A DNA stretch of 64,000 nucleotides, taken from NCBI RefSeq assembly GCF_030705605.1, contig NZ_JAPCKK010000030.1, positions 1 through 64,000 on the forward strand, written 5' to 3'. Positions 60,751-64,000 of this stretch are shown here, in pieces. A program made the translations under genes and the position numbers. Under the pieces are notes generated by a model, which worked only from the letters and a program-made list of their open reading frames with translations, searched no databases and was not told the DNA's origin. This stretch comes from Paenibacillus zeirhizosphaerae. Its GTDB lineage: Bacteria > Bacillota > Bacilli > Paenibacillales > Paenibacillaceae. The first letter of the stretch is position 1. Each line of letters opens with the position of its first letter.

Positions 60751-61829
60751 GAATCCGTACGGCGCTCAATCGCTTCGGACATCGTTTTGTCGGTCAGATG
60801 GGCGTATACCTCGGTCGTTTCCGTGGAGGCGTGGCCAAGCTGTTCCTTGGTCTTATAGATGTCATTCTGCAAATAATAGTCCGTTGCGAAGGAATGGCGC
60901 AGTTTATGAACGGTTAATGAAGGTTTGCCGTATCTTTTAGCATATTTGATAATCATGGCCTGAATGGCCCGTTTGGTCATCCGTTTTCCTTCATGGCTTC
61001 CATTTGGCAGCGCAACGAACAGGGCTTTTTCCCGTTTGGACATGCGATATCTCTGTTGCCGGATAGACAGATACAGAGACAGCTCGTCTTTGGCTTGCTC
61101 CCTAAAGTAGACAGGGACTTTAAACGTTTCATCGTTATTGCCTTTGCGGAATACATACAGCAGTTTATTGGCAAGATCCAAATCATCCAGATTCAGATTG
61201 ACGACCTCGGATACACGCAGCCCCGAATTCAGAATGAGGCTTGCAATGCATGCATCGCGCTCCTTATTTTGCTCGTAGGCATACAGCGCCTGCTTGTTAT
61301 GCTCAATATCTCGACCGTAGCCTTCGTGAATATAGCCGATAAATTCAAGCAGCTCGTCGTCCTCAAGAAGTTTGCCCTTGAGCTTGGCGGCTGTGTCCTT
61401 CGGCTTATGGATACGCTTGATTTCGACTTTGGCCATAATATTACGCTTCAATAGAGGATAGAAGTTCTCATCCTCTGCGATCTGGCTGAGATAATGGAAT
61501 AAAGAGCGCAGCGATGACAGCTTGCGGGATATGGTAACTCTAGAGTTGGCACCGTCTCTTTTGGTGGTTAAAAAAAGGCGAAACCCGGTAATACTGTCCA
61601 TATGCAGCTTCTCAAGCTCTTCCAGGGTCACACCACGATTCGCCTCAGCCGTGGAGAGCCCTTCCGCCCGCAGCCAGGACAGGAACGTGTCATAATCCCT
61701 GATATACTCCAGCAGGGTGGAGGGAGACAGATCAGGCAGCTTGTAATCGATAAACTTCTGCACATACCAGGGCATAGCCGGCAGTTTTTCGTCCAGCTTG
61801 ATTCGGTCGATTCCTTTTTGAATGTTCAT
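60747..61829 (-). CDS. xerS: Tyrosine recombinase XerS-like
   Basis: XerS-type enzymes resolve chromosome dimers at dif without a second Xer protein. The 360-residue protein has an N-terminal SAM-like domain (MPWYVQKFIDYKLPDLSPSTLLEYIRDYDTFLSWL) and a C-terminal catalytic domain with R (SGLRVSEVVNL), H-x-x-R (VHKLRHSFATDY), H (LGHAST) and the nucleophile Tyr (VYAHLT). The ATG at 61829 matches XerS N-termini. A TnpB element abuts it, so the native leader is gone; a minigene in the element overlaps the start (ATGA). A frame to 61847 is element-derived. Confidence 0.92.
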   Translation of the reverse strand: MNIQKGIDRIKLDEKLPAMPWYVQKFIDYKLPDLSPSTLLEYIRDYDTFLSWLRAEGLSTAEANRGVTLEELEKLHMDSITGFRLFLTTKRDGANSRVTISRKLSSLRSLFHYLSQIAEDENFYPLLKRNIMAKVEIKRIHKPKDTAAKLKGKLLEDDELLEFIGYIHEGYGRDIEHNKQALYAYEQNKERDACIASLILNSGLRVSEVVNLNLDDLDLANKLLYVFRKGNNDETFKVPVYFREQAKDELSLYLSIRQQRYRMSKREKALFVALPNGSHEGKRMTKRAIQAMIIKYAKRYGKPSLTVHKLRHSFATDYYLQNDIYKTKEQLGHASTETTEVYAHLTDKTMSEAIERRTDS

Positions 61830-61832
61830 AAA
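61824..61832. repeat. Left copy of direct repeat GTTCATAAA flanking the TnpB element
   Basis: GTTCATAAA occurs here and at 63299-63307, at the two ends of the element. IS605-type transposition makes no target duplication, so the match most likely reflects similarity between the target sequence and the right cleavage site. Confidence 0.7.
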
Positions 61833-61921
61833 CGCGCATGGACACACGCGACTTTAGTCGTGTGAGGAATTGCGCTCGGCATAAGGGCTACCATCGGTAG
61901 CTCGAACGCCGAAAGCTCCAT
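61826..61921 (-). CDS. 31-residue antisense minigene in the element left end, coupled to xerS
   Basis: On the minus strand a strong Shine-Dalgarno (GGAAGGAGG, 61934-61926) precedes an ATG at 61921 by four bases. The frame begins MELSAFELPM, ends HARL and stops at TGA 61828-61826, which overlaps the xerS ATG (61829) as ATGA. The peptide has no recognised domain. It could be a leader for translational coupling into whatever gene lies beyond the left end. Whether it is translated is untested. Confidence 0.5.
   Translation of the reverse strand: MELSAFELPMVALMPSAIPHTTKVACVHARL
61843..61864. repeat. Left-end hairpin of the TnpB element
   Basis: CACAC, a GC bulge and GACT pair with AGTC and GTGTG around a TT loop. 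Bulged subterminal hairpins of this sort are TnpA recognition sites in IS200/IS605 elements. Confidence 0.65.
61876..61912. repeat. Nested stem in the element left end
   Basis: TCGGC/GCCGA (61876-61880, 61908-61912) encloses a perfect GCTACC-ATC-GGTAGC hairpin (61887-61901). It lies within the antisense minigene and upstream of tnpB. Confidence 0.6.
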
Positions 61922-62003
61922 GCTACCTCCTTCCGCTATGAAGATTTAACCATTCCCCACTGAATCCTATGATATATTAATGCAGTGAGAAGAGGTGAGT
62001 CGA

Positions 62004-63119
62004 ATGTCTACCATTACAGCAAAAATCCAAATTAATGTCCCGCATGAGCATACAGAAATGCTCACCAAGACCATCCAAACCTATCGTGAAGCATGTAATT
62101 ATCTTTCAGTTATTGTCTTTCAAACCAAAGAATTACGTCAGCGTGCACTCCATGACTTGTATTATCGAGAGCTGCGAAGTCGTTTTGGTTTGAAAAGTCA
62201 AATGGCGCAATCAGTGATCAGAACGGTCATCGCCCGCTGTACATCTGCCCGATCCAACAGGCACGATTGGAACCTGGTCCAATTCAAACGTCCTGAATAT
62301 GATCTGGTTTGGCATCGAGATTACGCTTTGAACGATGATCGGTTTAGCGTAAATACGCTGGACGGACGAGTGAAGCTTCGTTACAAAAAACGAGGCATGC
62401 AGCACTTCTTTGATGGCACATGGAAATGGGGCACGGCCAAGCTCGTGTACAAACACAAGAAGTGGTTTTTGCATATTTCCATGACCAAAGAGTTCCCTGA
62501 ATTGGATCTTACAAAGGTCAACCATATTGTTGGCATTGACCTGGGAATCAACTTTCTCGCCACCACCTATGACAATCAAAGCCAGACGACGTTTTATCCT
62601 GGACGAACCATGAAACACAAACGAGGCCAGTATAAAGTCTTACGTAAACAACTTCAGATGAGACAAACCCCATCCGCTCGAAAACGACTCAAGGAAATCG
62701 GTTCAAGAGAAAACCGTTATGTTACCGATGTCAACCATCAAGTAACCAAGGCACTCGTTGAAACGTATCCGAAAGGGACTTTGTTTGTGATCGAAAATTT
62801 AAAGGGTGTTCGTTCCGCCACGGAAAAAGTATGTGTTCGCCATCGGTATGTGTCAGTTTCCTGGGCATTTCACCAATTCCGTGAGATGTTGGAGTACAAG
62901 GCTCAACTGAACGGACAGGGCGTCATCGCAGTAGACCCTAAATACACGTCTCAAACCTGCCCGAAATGCGGACATATCGAACGAGCGAATCGAAACAAAA
63001 AAATGCACACCTTTGAATGCCGAAACTGTCACTATCGTTCGAACGATGATCGAATCGGCGCTATGAATCTGTACCGCAAAGGAATCGAGTACATCGGTAC
63101 AGGTACAACAGGAGTATAA
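62004..63119 (+). CDS. tnpB: TnpB, RNA-guided nuclease of the IS605 family
   Basis: TnpB proteins are guided by an omega RNA from the element right end and cut DNA next to a target-adjacent motif, favouring element retention. The 371-residue protein has an intact RuvC triad: Asp179 in HIVGIDLGINFL, Glu264 in FVIENLKGVR and Asp349 in SNDDRIGAMNL. A zinc ribbon (CPKCGH...CRNCHY) lies before the last block, and the N-terminal region has the typical basic, helical character. No frameshift or stop is present, so it may be active. ATG 62004 follows AGAGGTGAG; GTG 61995 is an alternative. Confidence 0.93.
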   Translation: MSTITAKIQINVPHEHTEMLTKTIQTYREACNYLSVIVFQTKELRQRALHDLYYRELRSRFGLKSQMAQSVIRTVIARCTSARSNRHDWNLVQFKRPEYDLVWHRDYALNDDRFSVNTLDGRVKLRYKKRGMQHFFDGTWKWGTAKLVYKHKKWFLHISMTKEFPELDLTKVNHIVGIDLGINFLATTYDNQSQTTFYPGRTMKHKRGQYKVLRKQLQMRQTPSARKRLKEIGSRENRYVTDVNHQVTKALVETYPKGTLFVIENLKGVRSATEKVCVRHRYVSVSWAFHQFREMLEYKAQLNGQGVIAVDPKYTSQTCPKCGHIERANRNKKMHTFECRNCHYRSNDDRIGAMNLYRKGIEYIGTGTTGV

Positions 63120-63304
63120 CTCTTGTTGTAGGGGCGAGGTCAACCGTCCTGATGTTCCAACACGCTAAGGTAGGAGCACTGTGAGGTGCGTTTGCACTAC
63201 CGGTTAGGAATAAGTCTAAAAGGCTTGTGCGAAACACAAGCACTGTCTACGAAAGTAGGCAGAGACAAGCTCGTGACTTGAGTCATGAGTTGTTGACGGT
63301 TCAT
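63120..63304 (+). ncRNA. Probable omega RNA region (TnpB guide scaffold)
   Basis: The right end after tnpB is gene-free and folds strongly: GCTTGTG-CGAAA-CACAAGC (63223-63241), CTGTCTAC-GAAA-GTAGGCAG (63243-63262) and the terminal CTCGTGAC-TTGA-GTCATGAG (63270-63289). In characterised elements the omega RNA ends at the right-end boundary, and the guide is the flanking DNA, here from 63305 onward. The 5' end, probably within tnpB, is not defined. Confidence 0.6.
63270..63289. repeat. Right-end hairpin of the TnpB element
   Basis: CTCGTGAC-TTGA-GTCATGAG, 15 bases before the inferred right boundary. Confidence 0.65.
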
Positions 63305-63307
63305 AAA
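63299..63307. repeat. Right copy of direct repeat GTTCATAAA
   Basis: Matches 61824-61832 exactly and marks the right junction of the element. Confidence 0.7.
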
Positions 63308-63337
63308 TATTCTAGCACAAAAATGAAAGGTGATAGC

Positions 63338-63823
63338 ATGGAAGCGATGTTAAAGCTGGCAACGATAGAGCAGCGGCCCATTATCATGCGGCTCATTCAG
63401 TTCTATCTTTATGATTTCACCGAGTTTATTGAAATTGATATTTCAGTTGACGGGAGGTTTCCCGATTATCCTAATTTGGATCAATATTGGACGAGCGGGA
63501 ATCGGAAAATGGCCTTCATTATATGGTATAGGGGCAAGCCGGCGGGCTTTGCGCTGGTCGACAGGCTGGATAACAAGCTCGAAGGGGATTATTATATGGC
63601 TGAGTTTTTCGTCATGCGCCCTTTCCGAAGATATGGGATCGGTTCCTGGGCCGCGCGCGAATTGTTCGGCAGGCTGAAGGGAAACTGGAAGGTAACGCAG
63701 GTGAAAAATAACACGCCAGCGCGTGCCTTTTGGAGGAAGGTGATCGGTGAATATACCAGGGGCGATTTTACGGAAAAAATACATCCATGGAAAGGCAGCC
63801 CCAGCCAGTATTTCACGACATAA
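63338..63823 (+). CDS. GNAT-family acetyltransferase
   Basis: A 161-residue acetyltransferase-like protein with the acetyl-CoA block FFVMRPFRRYGIGSWAARELFGRL and the C-terminal NNTPARAFWRKVIGEYT typical of YjaB/RimI-type domains. The substrate is unknown. The ATG at 63338 follows AAAGGTGAT. An in-frame start at 63227 would read back into the mobile element and is rejected. Before the insertion this gene would have been divergent from xerS with only about 34 bases between the start codons. Confidence 0.85.
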   Translation: MEAMLKLATIEQRPIIMRLIQFYLYDFTEFIEIDISVDGRFPDYPNLDQYWTSGNRKMAFIIWYRGKPAGFALVDRLDNKLEGDYYMAEFFVMRPFRRYGIGSWAARELFGRLKGNWKVTQVKNNTPARAFWRKVIGEYTRGDFTEKIHPWKGSPSQYFTT

Positions 63824-63828
63824 TGGAA

Positions 63829-63871
63829 GAAACAAGCTGTCACCGATCAAGTATCGGTGACAGCTTGTTTC
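63829..63871. terminator. Bidirectional terminator
   Basis: GAAACAAGCTGTCACCGAT pairs perfectly with its complement around a 5-base loop, and Ts follow on the plus strand. Confidence 0.9.
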
Positions 63872-63903
63872 ATTTTTTTGCTCTTGCACAGATTGCTTCG
63901 ATA

Positions 63904-64000
63904 TTATCCTATATGATTGGCCAATGAAATCAGGATTGTCATCGTAAACACATTCACGATGGTGGAGAGCAGTACCGTTTGCGCCGCAAAATCCGGTTCA
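63904..64000 (-). CDS. C-terminal fragment of an AEC-type (auxin efflux carrier family) transporter (partial)
   Basis: The minus strand enters from the right edge with EPDFAAQTVLLSTIVNVFTM and continues TILISLANHIG to a TAA at 63906-63904. The AAQTVLLST block followed by a final hydrophobic helix is typical of the C-terminus of AEC/YfdV-like permeases. Only 32 codons are visible, so the family call is tentative. Confidence 0.5.
   Translation of the reverse strand, partial: EPDFAAQTVLLSTIVNVFTMTILISLANHIG

Larger units (their letters stand above)
61830..63304 (+). mobile_element. IS200/IS605-family (IS1341-type) element carrying only tnpB
   Basis: About 1.48 kb. It contains an intact tnpB, no tnpA, a bulged hairpin 13 bases inside the left end, a hairpin 15 bases inside the right end, and no terminal inverted repeats or true target duplication. 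Boundaries are inferred from the GTTCAT shared by both junctions. Without TnpA it must rely on a transposase supplied in trans. Removing it joins the xerS start codon to AAATATTCTAGC upstream of the acetyltransferase gene. Confidence 0.8.

Noticed and set aside
61830..61847. Six-residue N-terminal extension of XerS (MCPCAF)
   Set aside because: It is encoded entirely by the mobile element and has no ribosome binding site. XerS homologues start at the ATG at 61829.
63227..63337. 37-residue N-terminal extension of the GNAT protein
   Set aside because: It is a read-through of the structured right end of the TnpB element.
1..64000. CRISPR arrays, tRNA and rRNA genes, prophage or conjugative modules
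   Set aside because: I found no regularly spaced repeats, no tRNA or rRNA signatures, and no phage structural or conjugation genes.

Overview
The window looks like a chromosomal segment of a Paenibacillus species or close relative (Bacillales). The grounds are mid-50s percent G+C by eye, strong AGGAGG-type ribosome binding sites with frequent GTG and TTG starts, Gram-positive SOS boxes of the CGAAC-N4-GTTCG type between lexA and yneA, a TenI/ThiO thiamine operon, and Bacillales families such as YneA, YnzC, ThiN, XerS and DUF4178. I see no rRNA, tRNA or CRISPR. Nearly all of it is ordinary core genome; the one clear mobile element is an IS200/IS605-type TnpB element near the right edge.

Layout. 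0-3.2 kb: SOS regulon pair lexA/yneA, ynzC, a small membrane protein and a HAD phosphatase. 3.2-9.2 kb: acireductone dioxygenase (mtnD) divergent from cobalamin-dependent methionine synthase (metH), then ribonuclease Z. 9.2-13.7 kb: a co-directional, mostly overlapping run of a HAD-IIA phosphatase, an Fpg/Nei-type glycosylase, endonuclease IV, a cyclic-phosphate-processing receiver protein, a thioredoxin-like protein and an RlmM-like methyltransferase. 13.8-17 kb: a Hanks-type kinase fused to a MinD-like domain, and an ABC-F ATPase. 17.1-21.2 kb: TPP riboswitch with its terminator, then tenI-thiO-thiS-thiG-thiF. 21.3-25.8 kb: an atypical response regulator, an NlpC/P60 hydrolase, thiN, a TRIC-family membrane protein, a low-molecular-weight phosphatase and an esterase.

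26-31.4 kb: the pyruvate dehydrogenase operon pdhABCD. 31.5-37.4 kb: thyA-dfrA, gltD, topB with an unusual leader. 37.4-44.8 kb: HAD hydrolase, ArsR-type regulator divergent from an MFS transporter, then a four-gene operon of ABC ATPase, lipoprotein, response regulator and histidine kinase. 44.9-51 kb: double-GNAT protein and glycogen genes (glgC divergent from glgB-glgA). 51-56 kb: a protein with a Cys/Ser-rich tail, an amino-acid ABC transporter with fused binding protein and permease, a 3D-domain cell-wall protein and a polysaccharide deacetylase. 56.2-58.7 kb: a PspA-DUF350-DUF4178-lipoprotein envelope cluster. 58.9-60.8 kb: moeA-mobB.

60.7-64 kb: xerS, the TnpB element and an acetyltransferase, then the tail of an AEC-type transporter. 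The TnpB element lies exactly at the xerS start codon. Its left end carries, on the opposite strand, a strong Shine-Dalgarno site and a 31-codon minigene whose TGA overlaps the xerS ATG, so the insertion may have re-supplied xerS with translation signals. This is the most unusual arrangement I found.
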